This document shows, in pieces, positions 9,041 to 21,572 of a stretch of 64,000 nt of DNA. Source of the stretch: Planococcus sp. PAMC 21323 (GTDB taxonomy: Bacteria > Bacillota > Bacilli > Bacillales_A > Planococcaceae); contig NZ_CP009129.1 in assembly GCF_000785555.1 (NCBI RefSeq), positions 3,038,001 through 3,102,000 on the forward strand. Direction: 5' to 3'. Position 1 is the first letter of the stretch, and each line of letters starts with the position of its first letter. A program made the translations under genes and the position numbers. The notes under the pieces were generated by a model. That model was not told where the DNA came from, did not search any database, and worked only from the letters and a program-made list of their open reading frames with translations.

Positions 9041-11452
9041 CTATGCCCGCTCTTTTGTATCATCCTGTTGAAAATAAGTAGTATTACGGATCATTTCAGT
9101 AGCCTGTTCTGTAGAGACTGCTGCACTGTAATAGTAGCCCTGAATTTGATCGACTTTATAATGTTTCAACAGCGTTTTTTGTTCTTCTGTTTCAACGCCT
9201 TCTGCAACGAGCTTGCAATCTAAACCATGTCCCATCGTAATAATCGCTTTTGTGATACTCTTCATTTCTTTATTATCAACAATATCTTTAATAAAAGAAC
9301 GATCGATTTTAATGGTATCGATTGGAAATCGTTTTAAATAGCTTAACGAAGAATAACCTGTCCCAAAATCATCAATCGAAATTTTAATACCTAGTTTCTT
9401 CAAACTTTCAATCGACTTTAATACATATTCTTCATTATTAATCAACAGACTTTCTGTTAACTCTAACTCTACCCATTCGCCTGCTAGACCTGTCTCTTTT
9501 AATACTTCAGTGACCGTTTGGACAAGACTGCCATAATGGAATTGGTAGGCTGAGATATTTATAGCCATCACCACTGGCGGAAGCCCATCATCTTGCCATT
9601 TCTTATTTTGTCTACACGCCTCACGTAACACCCATTTACCAATAGGATTGATCAATCCTGTTTCTTCTGCGAGTGGTATAAATTCAGCTGGAGATATTGC
9701 GCCCATTTCAGGATGAGACCAGCGAATCAATGCCTCCATTCCCCCGATTTCCTCAGAAGGCATTTTTATTTTTGGTTGATAATATACTTGAAACTCTTCT
9801 AGTTCTAAGGCTTTACGTATATTATTTTCTAATTGCAGTCGTCTTATTGGTTGATTATTAAATTCATTTTGATAAAAAACATAGTTAGACTTTCCTGATT
9901 CTTTTGCTTTGTACATCGCTATATCCGAATTCTTTATCAATAGTTCACTATTGCCTCCATCCATCGGATACATACTTATTCCAATACTGGTACTAATATA
10001 ATACTCATTGTTTTTTAATACAAATGGTTTTAAAATAGTTTCATTTATTTTTTGAGCCAATTCATGTACAAGATCTTTACTTTTTATATCGTTAAATAAG
10101 ACCGTAAATTCATCTCCACCAAAGCGTGAGACGATTGCCTTTTCCGGCAAACAATTTTCCAATCGGATTGCCACTTCTTTAAGCAAGGAATCCCCAGTTG
10201 AATGCCCCATTGTATCGTTAATTATTTTAAATCGATCCAAATCAATAAACAACACCGCAAATGCTTTATTATTTTTATCATTCTTGATGGAGTCAATCAG
10301 GTTATTCACTTGCTTTTGGAACAAAACGCGATTTGGTAATCCGGTTAATGCATCGTAATGAGCTTGTTTAGTCAGATCTTTTTGATATCCGTTAATCTCA
10401 TTAAATATTTTATTAATGATACCCCAGGCACCCAAAATAAATAAGAGCAAGATAAGAAACGTGACATACATCACTACGTTGGAAAATGATAAAAAAGCAT
10501 TACTCGGAACTGGTTTGATCAATCCTACTACCCAATTCATATCGTCACTGAATTTTACTTGTTCATACGCTACAAAATAGTCTTTTCCATCTCTTTGAAT
10601 TACGTTAGTACCTTTTATGTTTTGATTTATTTGATTCCATAGCTCTTTGTTTCCAGTAAGTTCATCTACATGCGGAAGCTTTACAGTTCCTTGAAACTCT
10701 CCAAACTCTTCTTCTGAAAGCTCACTTGCTTTCGCAGTTGTGGCCGCAATGGCCTCTTTTTTTTCTTCAACGCTGCTAGCGATTAAATCACCAGCATTAT
10801 TAACCACAAAAGCTTCAAATTTATTATCTCCACTATCTATTAGCTCATTTGATAAATACGCTAAATTAACCTCATAATGGATAAGGCCTACTTTTTCATC
10901 CTTATAAGGACCCTCTTCTTGATTGATCAGAGGTGTTACATTTCCAAAAACCCAACGTCTGCTATCTGCTGAAACATAAGGCATAGATTGATAGACTTCT
11001 CCACGATCTACGGCCATCGCCGCTTGGTAAAATGGTTGTTGCTTTTCAGAAGGAGAAAGATCATGACTGTGCGCTACCTCTTCATCCACGCGAACAACTT
11101 CTTCTCCGTTATGTGTATCATCTAAAAAACAGGCTTCATCCGTTTCAGGAATTTGTTCTTTAACATATTGGAATGCTTTTATTTGTTGTTCTCTCCAATA
11201 CTCTTTTCGCTCTGGTTCTGTGTAGTATTTTTCCCATGCAGGATTATTTGCCAATAACAATACAGTTTGACGCATTTTCGCTAACTCTTTATCAACCAAA
11301 TTCGCTACTTGATTGTTCTCGGTTTCTAGCTCTGCTAAAGATAGTTCTTCAAACTTTTTTTCATTAATAAAATATAAAATTAAAACAGGTATGATGCATA
11401 TGACTACAGATAAGAGCATTAATCTACGTTTTGATTTCTTTTCATTAAACAT
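9041..11452 (-). CDS. dCache-type sensor with GGDEF and EAL domains
   Basis: An 803-residue bifunctional c-di-GMP protein. TM1 is at 11-28, an extracytoplasmic sensor of Cache type spans about 30-320, and TM2 is near 325-345. GGDEF (RFGGDEF, 445-449) and EAL (GMEALIRW, 573-575; loop DFGTGYSSL) follow. Both catalytic signatures look intact. No RxxD inhibitory site precedes GGDEF. I take ATG 11452 as the start because it gives the membrane-anchor N-terminus MFNEKKSKRR and has AAAGG about 11 nt upstream; longer in-frame starts up to 11506 exist without a better RBS. Confidence 0.9.
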   Translation of the reverse strand: MFNEKKSKRRLMLLSVVICIIPVLILYFINEKKFEELSLAELETENNQVANLVDKELAKMRQTVLLLANNPAWEKYYTEPERKEYWREQQIKAFQYVKEQIPETDEACFLDDTHNGEEVVRVDEEVAHSHDLSPSEKQQPFYQAAMAVDRGEVYQSMPYVSADSRRWVFGNVTPLINQEEGPYKDEKVGLIHYEVNLAYLSNELIDSGDNKFEAFVVNNAGDLIASSVEEKKEAIAATTAKASELSEEEFGEFQGTVKLPHVDELTGNKELWNQINQNIKGTNVIQRDGKDYFVAYEQVKFSDDMNWVVGLIKPVPSNAFLSFSNVVMYVTFLILLLFILGAWGIINKIFNEINGYQKDLTKQAHYDALTGLPNRVLFQKQVNNLIDSIKNDKNNKAFAVLFIDLDRFKIINDTMGHSTGDSLLKEVAIRLENCLPEKAIVSRFGGDEFTVLFNDIKSKDLVHELAQKINETILKPFVLKNNEYYISTSIGISMYPMDGGNSELLIKNSDIAMYKAKESGKSNYVFYQNEFNNQPIRRLQLENNIRKALELEEFQVYYQPKIKMPSEEIGGMEALIRWSHPEMGAISPAEFIPLAEETGLINPIGKWVLREACRQNKKWQDDGLPPVVMAINISAYQFHYGSLVQTVTEVLKETGLAGEWVELELTESLLINNEEYVLKSIESLKKLGIKISIDDFGTGYSSLSYLKRFPIDTIKIDRSFIKDIVDNKEMKSITKAIITMGHGLDCKLVAEGVETEEQKTLLKHYKVDQIQGYYYSAAVSTEQATEMIRNTTYFQQDDTKERA

Positions 11453-11632
11453 GATGAGATCTACCTTTCTTAGCTGAGCCATAATCATTTGATGACATTT
11501 TAGCATATTTGTACTTTTTGGAAGTTAAAGTAAGATAAAATTAAGTCTTTTTTATAGATATGGAATTATATACCTAGTTTATCATAGTAATTCTGACTTA
11601 TATATTCTTTCATAAAACTTATTTTACATACT

Positions 11633-11672
11633 AAAAAGTAGCTCCTATCTTAGTTGACGGGAGCTACTTTTT
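11633..11672 (-). terminator. Terminator of the lipoprotein gene
   Basis: The stem AAAAAGTAGCTCC pairs with GGAGCTACTTTTT around a 14-nt loop. It sits just after the stop at 11681 with a T-tail on the minus strand. Confidence 0.85.
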
Positions 11673-11680
11673 ATATGTTT

Positions 11681-12955
11681 TCATTTCGTAAATATCCAAA
11701 TATCCAATGTTGCTTTGTCAGTACCTGCAGCTAGTACAGCTTGTTGTTCGCTTGATACTGAAACGATGTTCGAACTTAGCGTTCCTTGTAATTGGAGCTG
11801 CTTTATTGGTTCAAATCCATTAATGGTTCTTTGAACGCTAACTAATGCATCTTTTCGCTGGCTAGGCACCCACAACTCTATTTGACCGTCGAAATCAGCA
11901 TCCAACGCCGTGTACATATCGAGATTTTTACTGCCAATCGAGTGTGTCGAGTATTCCTTTCCAGAAGCGATGACTTTTAATTGTTGATTTTGTTGATCCC
12001 ACTCTATAAATTGCAAGTTACCTCCTATATGAGGCGTGGTAATCTCCGCTAACTCCAAGTTCTCTGTAGAATTAAATGCATCAATGGTTAATGCATGTCT
12101 CCATCGATGACTCTGTCCGAGCGGTTGACCTTCAGCTAATTGCTTTCCGGTTTCATCATATAACACTAATCTCGCTCCTTCTTCATCATTACTCAATGTT
12201 AATATGATTTCTTTCGTTCCATTTTGATCCCAATCTATCCACAGTGGCTTTAAACTTTCAATTACATCGCTTTCAGGCACAGAGGCTTCGTAGATTACCG
12301 CTCTTTTATTGGCATCAATAATCGCAAAGCCGCTTGCTTCTGTTTTGTCTCCGAAAATACCATGATCATACCGAGTAGATGGTTGCGTTAGCACAAGAAC
12401 CCGATTATCGTCATCTGCTAATAAATATGAATCGGGAAGTGCATCAATCGTAATTCGCTTTACTTCCTGTTCACCATTCCAAAAAACCAAATCACCATTT
12501 GAGTCTACATATACAAATTCATCTTCTTTTGTTTGTAATAAAGTTGTCTCTAAGTTGCCTATCGGTTGTGGCAGTTCTGATTGAATAACCGTTTCTGACG
12601 ATGGTTTCACAAAAAAGCTTGAGAATTCTGGATTTTTTTCTTCAGTAATTTCTTTTACCTGTCCATTTTGCGTATTTACATCGAACCTTTGAATCTTCCC
12701 ATCTTCTAGCACAACAGACCATTCCATTTTTACGCCCACTCCGTTACTTTCAATATGAATGGGAATGCCCTTGAGGTCAATTTGCAGTTCTTTTAGTCCG
12801 CTAATATTGGATTTTTGTAAATCAGCTGTTTTGTTTGGTTCATCTGTTGACTCCGCATCTCGAACACTGTTTTCGCTTTGACTGAAATCCTTTTCTTCTA
12901 CACATCCTGATAATATAGCTAGTATTGCTAAAAGAACTATATGCAATTTTCTCAT
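11681..12955 (-). CDS. Predicted lipoprotein with VCBS/FG-GAP-like repeats, function unknown
   Basis: A 424-residue protein with a lipoprotein signal (MRKLHIVLLAILAILSGC; lipobox Cys at 18), so it should be anchored outside the membrane. A low-complexity acidic stretch follows. The C-terminal two thirds contain spaced Asp-rich segments (DANKRAV, DWDQNGTKEI, DADFDGQIELW) typical of VCBS/beta-propeller folds. I do not recognise a specific function. It is preceded by AAAGAGGTG and bounded by its own terminator, so it is probably monocistronic. Neighbours (katG, GGDEF-EAL) give no clear hint. Confidence 0.7.
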   Translation of the reverse strand: MRKLHIVLLAILAILSGCVEEKDFSQSENSVRDAESTDEPNKTADLQKSNISGLKELQIDLKGIPIHIESNGVGVKMEWSVVLEDGKIQRFDVNTQNGQVKEITEEKNPEFSSFFVKPSSETVIQSELPQPIGNLETTLLQTKEDEFVYVDSNGDLVFWNGEQEVKRITIDALPDSYLLADDDNRVLVLTQPSTRYDHGIFGDKTEASGFAIIDANKRAVIYEASVPESDVIESLKPLWIDWDQNGTKEIILTLSNDEEGARLVLYDETGKQLAEGQPLGQSHRWRHALTIDAFNSTENLELAEITTPHIGGNLQFIEWDQQNQQLKVIASGKEYSTHSIGSKNLDMYTALDADFDGQIELWVPSQRKDALVSVQRTINGFEPIKQLQLQGTLSSNIVSVSSEQQAVLAAGTDKATLDIWIFTK

Positions 12956-13040
12956 TTAGACACCTCTTTATGCTTATCGTAATAAATCCTCTACAAAATT
13001 AATGTAAGGCAGCTTACATCAGAAGTCTCTCTTTAACTTA

Positions 13041-13076
13041 AAAAAATCCTAGTCAGCAAACTGACTAGGATTTTTT
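13041..13076 (-). terminator. katG terminator
   Basis: A perfect 16-bp stem (AAAAAATCCTAGTCAG and complement) with a CAAA loop. The A/T ends make it potentially bidirectional. Confidence 0.9.
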
Positions 13077-13080
13077 CTAC

Positions 13081-15297
<2,217 letters not shown>

Positions 15298-15389
15298 CTA
15301 ACATAACCTCCTATTTAATAGTAAGAATAATCTGTCTTTTTGAAAGTCACGTACCCCTTTGTGATACTTTTGTGTAAATAATTATCACA

Positions 15390-15423
15390 TTAGAATTATA
15401 CTAAAGTGCAGAGAGACTGAACA
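15390..15423 (-). promoter_or_regulatory. katG promoter candidate with degenerate PerR box
   Basis: On the minus strand -10 TATAAT (15395-15400) lies 17 bp from a poor -35 TGTTCA (15418-15423). The overlapping 15-mer TTAGAATTATACTAA (15390-15404) matches the PerR consensus at 11 of 14 defined positions. PerR control of katG is plausible, but the site is much weaker than the one at ahpC. Confidence 0.45.
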
Positions 15424-15481
15424 GCAATAAGGTTACTGATGTAAAAGCGATCTTCGAAAAAAATATCTATAGTTACTAAAA

Positions 15482-15546
15482 GAAAAAAACTATGCGAAGT
15501 GCTTAAAAGTAAGAAGTTTACTTTTAAAACATCGCTATAGTTTTTG
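15482..15546 (-). terminator. Terminator of the 7TM-PAS-GGDEF-EAL gene
   Basis: Long interrupted stem: AAAAACTAT/ATAGTTTTT, GCGA/TCGC and AAAAGT/ACTTTT pair in order, and the minus-strand side ends in a T-run. Confidence 0.7.
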
Positions 15547-15567
15547 AGAGTTATTGCCCATTCATGA

Positions 15568-18012
15568 TTAAGTAACATCTATTCTACTTAACAAGCTAGC
15601 ATGATAGTTTTTGGCTAAAAACTTGCTCATTTTCTCTCCAGTTAAAGGCTCTGAGTACAAATAGCCTTGCACTTCGTTACAGCCAATCGACTTTAAATAT
15701 TCTTCTTGCTCTACCGTTTCGACTTGTTCTGCAAGTGACAGTAATTTTAAGTTTCTAGCCATGACAATAATCGTATCGATAATGGTTCTTGCCTTTTCAT
15801 CATGCTCGATATCCCGAATAAGAGAACCATCAATTTTCAATCGATCAATCGAAAAGTTTTTCAAATGATTTAACGAGCTATACCCTGTACCAAAATCATC
15901 CATACTAATCGAAATGCCAAGATGTCTTAACCTATCAAAAATATCTTTTGCATATTCTACATCTTTAATCGCTAGGCTTTCGGTTATTTCTAAGTCCAAG
16001 CGCTCAAAATTGTATCCCGTTTCTCTAAAAATTTCTTGAATCTTGCCGATAAAATTATGATGAAAAAATTGTTTAATCGATACGTTAACACTCAAATACA
16101 ACTCTTCGCACCCTTGCTCTTGCCAGCTTTTTACTTGTTTACTAGATTCGCACAATACCCATTCGCCTAACTCAATGATTAACTCACTATCTTCGACTAT
16201 CGCAATAAAATCGTCCGGCTTTATTAATCCCTCTTTTGGATGATTCCACCTGAGTAAAGCTTCTACACCAAACATTTTTCCAGTTGCATAGTCTATTTGC
16301 GGTTGATAATAAATCTCGAATTCTTTCTCTTTAACCGCTTTTCTAACGTCTGCCTCTAATGAGAGTTGTTTAGGGTTTATCTCTTTTAAATAATTATGAT
16401 AAAACTCATACATGTTTTTCCCTTTTTCTTTAGCACTGTACATAGCTGCATCAGCGAACTTCATCAAATCTTCACCATCTTGACTATCTTGAGGATACAT
16501 TGCGACTCCGATGCTCCCTGTTATGTAAAGTTCTTGATTTTGATTTCCTAAAAGGAATGGTGTTTGGATTTGAAGTAAAATATCTTCCAACTGCTTTTGA
16601 AACGCTTCGAAAACTGAGACATCAGGAAATAGAAAAGTAAACTCATCTCCACCTAACCTCGACACGATTACGTCTTTGTCTACTAGAGATCGGAATCGAT
16701 CAGCTAATACTTGTAGTAGTTGATCGCCTACTTGATGCCCTAAAATATCATTCACTAATTTAAAGCGGTCTAAATCTAAAAAGCAGACAGCCATTTGTGA
16801 ATAGGCAGTTGAAAAGGAAATTCTGCGGTCTAACTCTTCAACAAAAAATCGTCTGTTTGGCAAAAGAGTTAGTGGATCGTGATATGCCATATGGTGCATC
16901 TTTTCTCTCGCTTCCGCAATCTCTGTAATATCTTTTACAAAAACATTGATATGTGACAGCTCTTCATCTAGAAAATTTGGCACTAATGTAATTTGCACAT
17001 CGATGTGACTTTTAAACTTAGTAAGCAGTTTTGTTTCAAACATTTGCGAGTCGCCATTAAATGCAATTTCTAAGAAATTTGTGAATTCATCACGCTGAGA
17101 TTCATGAATCAAGTCTTTAAACGAAGCATATTTTCTTAGTTCCTCTGGGTGGAAACCTGTTATTTCTTTCGTAGCTTCATTCACTTTATTGATTTCACCT
17201 TTAGTATCTACAGAAAATATAGCAATCGCTTGGTTCTCAAAAAGTGCTTCATATTGGTGCTTATTTCGATAAATAAGCTCTCGTTGTTTTTCGCTATAAA
17301 GTTCAGATATAAAACTTGGAAACAGTTCTAAAAATACTAAGCCGAAGATGTTAATCGTTAATGGTAATAATGTGTTATTAAAGTAAATCCCATCGTAAAT
17401 CGGAACGTTATGATTACTAAACAAATCATATTGAGAATACAAAGTGATGCTAGAAAACAAAGTATACCTGATGCTTGCAAATGCAAGTCCAATAGCAACA
17501 CTTCCATAAATAATCCATTTCACGTGAATTTTCCCTATTTTTCTTAGCTGACGAATAAAGCGAAAGCTAGCTATTGTATTTCCTAATAGCAAAGTGTTCG
17601 CACCGATAAACAATAAGAGATTCAAATTCAAATTATTTTCTATCAATTCTCTTCTAAGATCAATAAAGTTGACTAAGCTAATGCAACTAGCAAAAACAAT
17701 AGAGCCGATAAGTAAGCGTTGAAATGTAACTTCTTTAAAACAAATTGTACTTACAGCTGTATAAACTGAAAAAGCACTAAATAAGATAATGGCTACGATT
17801 AAGGATAAATCAATTAATGTAAGAGCACCTGAAAAATAGGTATCGAGGTATGCAAAATAAATAATACATCCGACAACCAAAGAGGTTATACGTAATTTAT
17901 TTTTATTTTTATCCAAGAAATCAATTTTCATTATAAATTTGACACCTATAAAAGCAGCTAGACTGGCAACTACAATTGATAGCATGTAATCATTAAGTGA
18001 ATAGTAATCCAT
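15568..18012 (-). CDS. Multi-TM sensor PAS-GGDEF-EAL protein
   Basis: An 814-residue c-di-GMP protein. Residues 1-235 contain about seven membrane helices with no recognisable ligand motif. A PAS domain (about 250-370; YEALFENQAIAIFSVD) is followed by GGDEF (SRLGGDEF, 454-458) and EAL (GVEALLRW, 584-586; DFGTGYSSL). Both catalytic signatures are intact; no RxxD I-site. RBS AAAGAGG is upstream. The gene immediately upstream in the same direction is a close paralogue that shares the sensor, PAS and GGDEF parts but lacks EAL, so the pair arose by tandem duplication. Confidence 0.9.
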   Translation of the reverse strand: MDYYSLNDYMLSIVVASLAAFIGVKFIMKIDFLDKNKNKLRITSLVVGCIIYFAYLDTYFSGALTLIDLSLIVAIILFSAFSVYTAVSTICFKEVTFQRLLIGSIVFASCISLVNFIDLRRELIENNLNLNLLLFIGANTLLLGNTIASFRFIRQLRKIGKIHVKWIIYGSVAIGLAFASIRYTLFSSITLYSQYDLFSNHNVPIYDGIYFNNTLLPLTINIFGLVFLELFPSFISELYSEKQRELIYRNKHQYEALFENQAIAIFSVDTKGEINKVNEATKEITGFHPEELRKYASFKDLIHESQRDEFTNFLEIAFNGDSQMFETKLLTKFKSHIDVQITLVPNFLDEELSHINVFVKDITEIAEAREKMHHMAYHDPLTLLPNRRFFVEELDRRISFSTAYSQMAVCFLDLDRFKLVNDILGHQVGDQLLQVLADRFRSLVDKDVIVSRLGGDEFTFLFPDVSVFEAFQKQLEDILLQIQTPFLLGNQNQELYITGSIGVAMYPQDSQDGEDLMKFADAAMYSAKEKGKNMYEFYHNYLKEINPKQLSLEADVRKAVKEKEFEIYYQPQIDYATGKMFGVEALLRWNHPKEGLIKPDDFIAIVEDSELIIELGEWVLCESSKQVKSWQEQGCEELYLSVNVSIKQFFHHNFIGKIQEIFRETGYNFERLDLEITESLAIKDVEYAKDIFDRLRHLGISISMDDFGTGYSSLNHLKNFSIDRLKIDGSLIRDIEHDEKARTIIDTIIVMARNLKLLSLAEQVETVEQEEYLKSIGCNEVQGYLYSEPLTGEKMSKFLAKNYHASLLSRIDVT

Positions 18013-18220
18013 AATTAAACCTCTTTCCTAATCAATTACGCATGCTATAACAAAAAAACAATACACTCATCCTACTTTATAATTACTAACGATAATTTTG
18101 GGTTGATTTTCTTATTTTATGTATTATTAGAAGTAAACCTAATGAACTAAATTATATCCATAATACAGGTATAATCACCAAATTTCAATAGAAAATTCCG
18201 AAAAATCAGCAAAAATAAAG

Positions 18221-18265
18221 CATCTAGACAATTTTGAATGTCAAAATCAAAATTGAACAGATGCC
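18221..18265 (-). terminator. Terminator of the truncated GGDEF paralogue
   Basis: Two-tier hairpin: GCATCT/AGATGC and AATTTTGA/TCAAAATT are separated by 4-nt internal loops, with a T-rich tail on the minus strand. It lies about 80 bp past the stop at 18345. Confidence 0.7.
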
Positions 18266-18344
18266 TTTGCTTTAACTTGAAGAAACTACCACTTATTTCA
18301 AAATTTGATCGCACAATTACAGCAGTAATGCACTACCTACTATA

Positions 18345-20015
18345 TCAAACTTCTGCTTCCAAAAGAGACTCTTCGAAATTCTTCTCACTTAAGTAATCTT
18401 CATAAAATACATACCTATTTTTCCCATGTTCTTTAGCACTATACATTGCCATGTCCGCAAACTTCATTAGGTTATCACATGATTGACTGTCTTGAGGGTA
18501 TATAGCGATGCCTAGGCTACCTGTCACATGAAACTCTTGATCTTGATTCTCCAATAAGAAAGGGGTCTGAATTTGTATCAAAATCTCTTCTAATTGCTTT
18601 TTAAACTTTTCATTCTCCACAATATTAGGAAATAGGAAAGTAAACTCATCCCCTCCTAATCTTGCAATGACTACATCTTGATCAACGGTATTTCTAAATC
18701 GATCGGCCACTATTTTTAGCAATTGATCTCCTGCTTGATGTCCCAATGTATCATTCACTAACTTAAAGCGATCTAAATCTAAAAAACAAACGGCCATTTT
18801 CGATTGACTATGAGATTTAGCGATCTGTCGATTCAACTCTTCTACAAAAAACCTTCTATTCGGTAGCAGCGTCAGGGAATCATGATAAGCCATGTAGTGT
18901 ATTTCTTCTCTTGCTTCTGCAATTTCAGATATATCTTTCGCAAATATATTAATATGTGTCAGTTTTTCTTCTAAGAAAATTGGTAGTAAAGTAATTTGCA
19001 CATCCACTGGCGTTTGAAGTTTAGTTACTAGTTTTGTCTCAAACATTTGGGATTCACCATGAAATGCTATTGTCAGTAGATGTATAAAATTTTCCTTTTG
19101 TGTCTCGTGGATCAGCTCACTAAAACAAGCTAAGCCTTCTAGTTCTTCTGAGTCGAAACCCGTCATTTTTTTAGCAATTTCATTTACTTTCGTTATTTTC
19201 CCTTTTTCATTTAACGATAAGATGGCAACTGCTTGGTTTTCGAAAAGCGCTTCATACTGATATTTGTTTTGATAAATAAGCTCTCTTTGTCTCTCGCTAT
19301 AAACATCAGACACAAAGTTGGGGAATAACTCTAAAAACACTAATCCAAAAATATTAATCGCCAGTGGCAGTAGAGTATGATCATTATAAAAAAAGTTTAA
19401 TAATGGAATGCCTTGATAACCAAATAAGTCGACGTTCGAAAATAAAGTGATACTAGAGAAAAGCGTAAACCGAATGCTTGAGAATGCTAGGCCAATAGCA
19501 ATACTCCCATATATGAGCCAGCTAATTTTTACTTTCCCCAACTTTCTAAGTTGACGGATAAATCGAAACGTGGCTATTGTGTTCCCCAATAATAAAAGGT
19601 TTGCACTAATAAATAACCATAGATTCATTTTAAGATTTTGTGCAATCATCTCTGTTCTAATATCGATTAAGTTTACTAAGCTAATGCAACTAGCAAATAT
19701 TAATGCACCAACTACTAGACGACGAAATGAAACTTCTTTGTTGGTAATTGTATTTATTGCTAGATAAACTGCACCAGAACTAAACAGAATGACCAATACA
19801 ATAAACACCCAATTGACAGATGAACGTATATCCGAAAAATAAGAATTGAGAAATGCATAATAAATCATCATACCGAAAACTAAAGAAACAATACGTATTT
19901 TATTTCTGCTTTTCTTGTTTACATTTACTTTTATGATAAAACTAACACCTATGAATGAAGCGATACTCGCTATTACTACTGATAATACATAATCACTAAA
20001 GGTATAGTAATCCAT
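18345..20015 (-). CDS. Multi-TM sensor PAS-GGDEF protein, EAL-less paralogue
   Basis: A 556-residue tandem paralogue of the downstream 814-residue protein: same MDYY start, same seven-TM region, PAS, and GGDEF (ARLGGDEF). The reading frame ends at LLEAEV, aligning with SLEADV at the first residues of the paralogue's EAL domain; after the TGA no EAL similarity remains in any frame I read. It is therefore either a diguanylate cyclase-only derivative or a decaying copy. Start ATG 20015 has GAGGGTG upstream; the 33 codons before it are lysine/isoleucine-rich and not conserved with the paralogue. Confidence 0.85.
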   Translation of the reverse strand: MDYYTFSDYVLSVVIASIASFIGVSFIIKVNVNKKSRNKIRIVSLVFGMMIYYAFLNSYFSDIRSSVNWVFIVLVILFSSGAVYLAINTITNKEVSFRRLVVGALIFASCISLVNLIDIRTEMIAQNLKMNLWLFISANLLLLGNTIATFRFIRQLRKLGKVKISWLIYGSIAIGLAFSSIRFTLFSSITLFSNVDLFGYQGIPLLNFFYNDHTLLPLAINIFGLVFLELFPNFVSDVYSERQRELIYQNKYQYEALFENQAVAILSLNEKGKITKVNEIAKKMTGFDSEELEGLACFSELIHETQKENFIHLLTIAFHGESQMFETKLVTKLQTPVDVQITLLPIFLEEKLTHINIFAKDISEIAEAREEIHYMAYHDSLTLLPNRRFFVEELNRQIAKSHSQSKMAVCFLDLDRFKLVNDTLGHQAGDQLLKIVADRFRNTVDQDVVIARLGGDEFTFLFPNIVENEKFKKQLEEILIQIQTPFLLENQDQEFHVTGSLGIAIYPQDSQSCDNLMKFADMAMYSAKEHGKNRYVFYEDYLSEKNFEESLLEAEV

Positions 20016-20210
20016 ATGAACACCCTCTTCTAACCTTTCACACCCATAGGGGCAACAGATTTTTTGTTTTTTTATCGTTTTTTTATAAATAAAAAAACCT
20101 TTAATTAAATACATTAATTACATACACCTATATATTAATAAACAAAATAAAACTTAATACCTAAATAACATTTATTTTACAGGTGTTGTTTATAAAAATC
20201 AACAAAAAAA

Positions 20211-20250
20211 CTGCCAAACAAAAGTAGATCATTCCACTTTTGTTTGGCAG
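20211..20250 (-). terminator. Terminator of the DUF4317 gene
   Basis: A perfect 15-bp stem (CTGCCAAACAAAAGT and complement) with a 10-nt loop is followed by seven T on the minus strand. Confidence 0.9.
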
Positions 20251-20268
20251 TTATTCCGCGCGAGATAT

Positions 20269-21462
20269 TTACTCGATTAAGTCTTCTGAAATCAATTTAA
20301 ATCCTTCAATCATCGTATCTTCTTCTACTTCAATTAATACACAACGTTTACCATTGTAATTAACTTGTTTGACGTAACGTAAGTCTTGAGGATTTATCGC
20401 AATATCCGCTACTTTCGTACTGATTTTAATTGATTTCGAAGTGTAACTAGGCACAATATGGCTAGCCTTCATTTCGTAGGTTTTGTCTTCAACCACTTGC
20501 TGAAATGCTCGTTCTACTTTTTCTGTACTAATATCTTTCATGCCGCTCGCTTTTAATACACGCTCTACTTCTTTAACGTCCATCATAGGAGTTTCTTCAT
20601 CGTCATCGTCACTTTCAGCTTCAATGACTAACATCTGATTGATTTCATCGTATACACCTGCAAGTGTTCTCGAATCAACTTCGTCTCCAATCACTGCTTT
20701 GACAATTTCCTCGAATACCGCTTTGTCTTCTTCAGCTGTAACGATCTCATCTCCATTTAATACATTTTCGATAAATTGGAAATCTGGCTTGTTTGTTTTT
20801 CCAGCGGAATACAAAATGCGATTGATGTCTGCCGCATTGTCCGTAAAGCTTGGGAACAAGAAACCACCAATTGGCGAAGATAGTTTAATAACTGGATCGA
20901 CTAGTATATTCGATTTAAATTCTTTTTCCACAAAATCAAATACCAGTGAACTTTTCGGCAGTTCGGTTTGGTTCATGCTGCTTAAAATAAATGGAGTGGT
21001 GTAAGTCTCATCTCGAAAATCCATTTCAGATTCATCTGATTTACGTTTTGTGGTTTTATGGTAGTTCCCACGAATAAACGTAATGACTATATCCTTTTCG
21101 TATTGAACATCTTGAACCATCTTTAAAGCAATTTGTTGCATGTTTTCTTTCCATTCTGCGACTTCTTTTGCTTCAAGTCCCTCGTATAATAAATGTTGCG
21201 TATGGTCTTTTTGTCCTTCTTCTTGTGGTTGGAATTTCACTTCAAATAGCTTAATATCCAGTTTTCCACCTAATACTTTTTTGAAATTGGCAAGAAAAAG
21301 TTCTTGTTGTTCTCGGTCTAATAAAGAAAATGACCGACTTTCCTCATGGTAAATTTCACTACTTTCCTGCTGAATATACACGTTATAAATGTCACCGATT
21401 TTCAGTAGATCGGAGTCTACTTTAAATCGTTTGCGAATATCTGCTATGTCTTTGTTATTCAT
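20269..21462 (-). CDS. DUF4317 family protein
   Basis: A 397-residue soluble acidic protein beginning MNNKDIADIRKRFKVDSDLLKIGDIYNVYI, which I recognise as the DUF4317 family of Bacillota. No signal peptide, membrane segment or catalytic motif is evident. An acidic run (ESDDDDEET) lies near residue 290. RBS GGAG is upstream and it has its own terminator, so it is probably monocistronic. Function is unknown. Confidence 0.75.
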   Translation of the reverse strand: MNNKDIADIRKRFKVDSDLLKIGDIYNVYIQQESSEIYHEESRSFSLLDREQQELFLANFKKVLGGKLDIKLFEVKFQPQEEGQKDHTQHLLYEGLEAKEVAEWKENMQQIALKMVQDVQYEKDIVITFIRGNYHKTTKRKSDESEMDFRDETYTTPFILSSMNQTELPKSSLVFDFVEKEFKSNILVDPVIKLSSPIGGFLFPSFTDNAADINRILYSAGKTNKPDFQFIENVLNGDEIVTAEEDKAVFEEIVKAVIGDEVDSRTLAGVYDEINQMLVIEAESDDDDEETPMMDVKEVERVLKASGMKDISTEKVERAFQQVVEDKTYEMKASHIVPSYTSKSIKISTKVADIAINPQDLRYVKQVNYNGKRCVLIEVEEDTMIEGFKLISEDLIE

Positions 21463-21499
21463 CTTTTCTCCAACTCCCTAACTAAATCTGTATGACCCA

Positions 21500-21544
21500 A
21501 AAAAGAGTATCAAAGCCGTAGGTTCGCTTTTGATACGCTCTTAT
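21500..21544 (-). terminator. Terminator of the GNAT gene
   Basis: The stem AAGAGTATCAAAGC pairs with GCTTTTGATACGCTCTT with slight mismatch, and six T follow on the minus strand. Confidence 0.75.
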
Positions 21545-21572
21545 TATAACAATGATTAAAGCAAACGAATGG

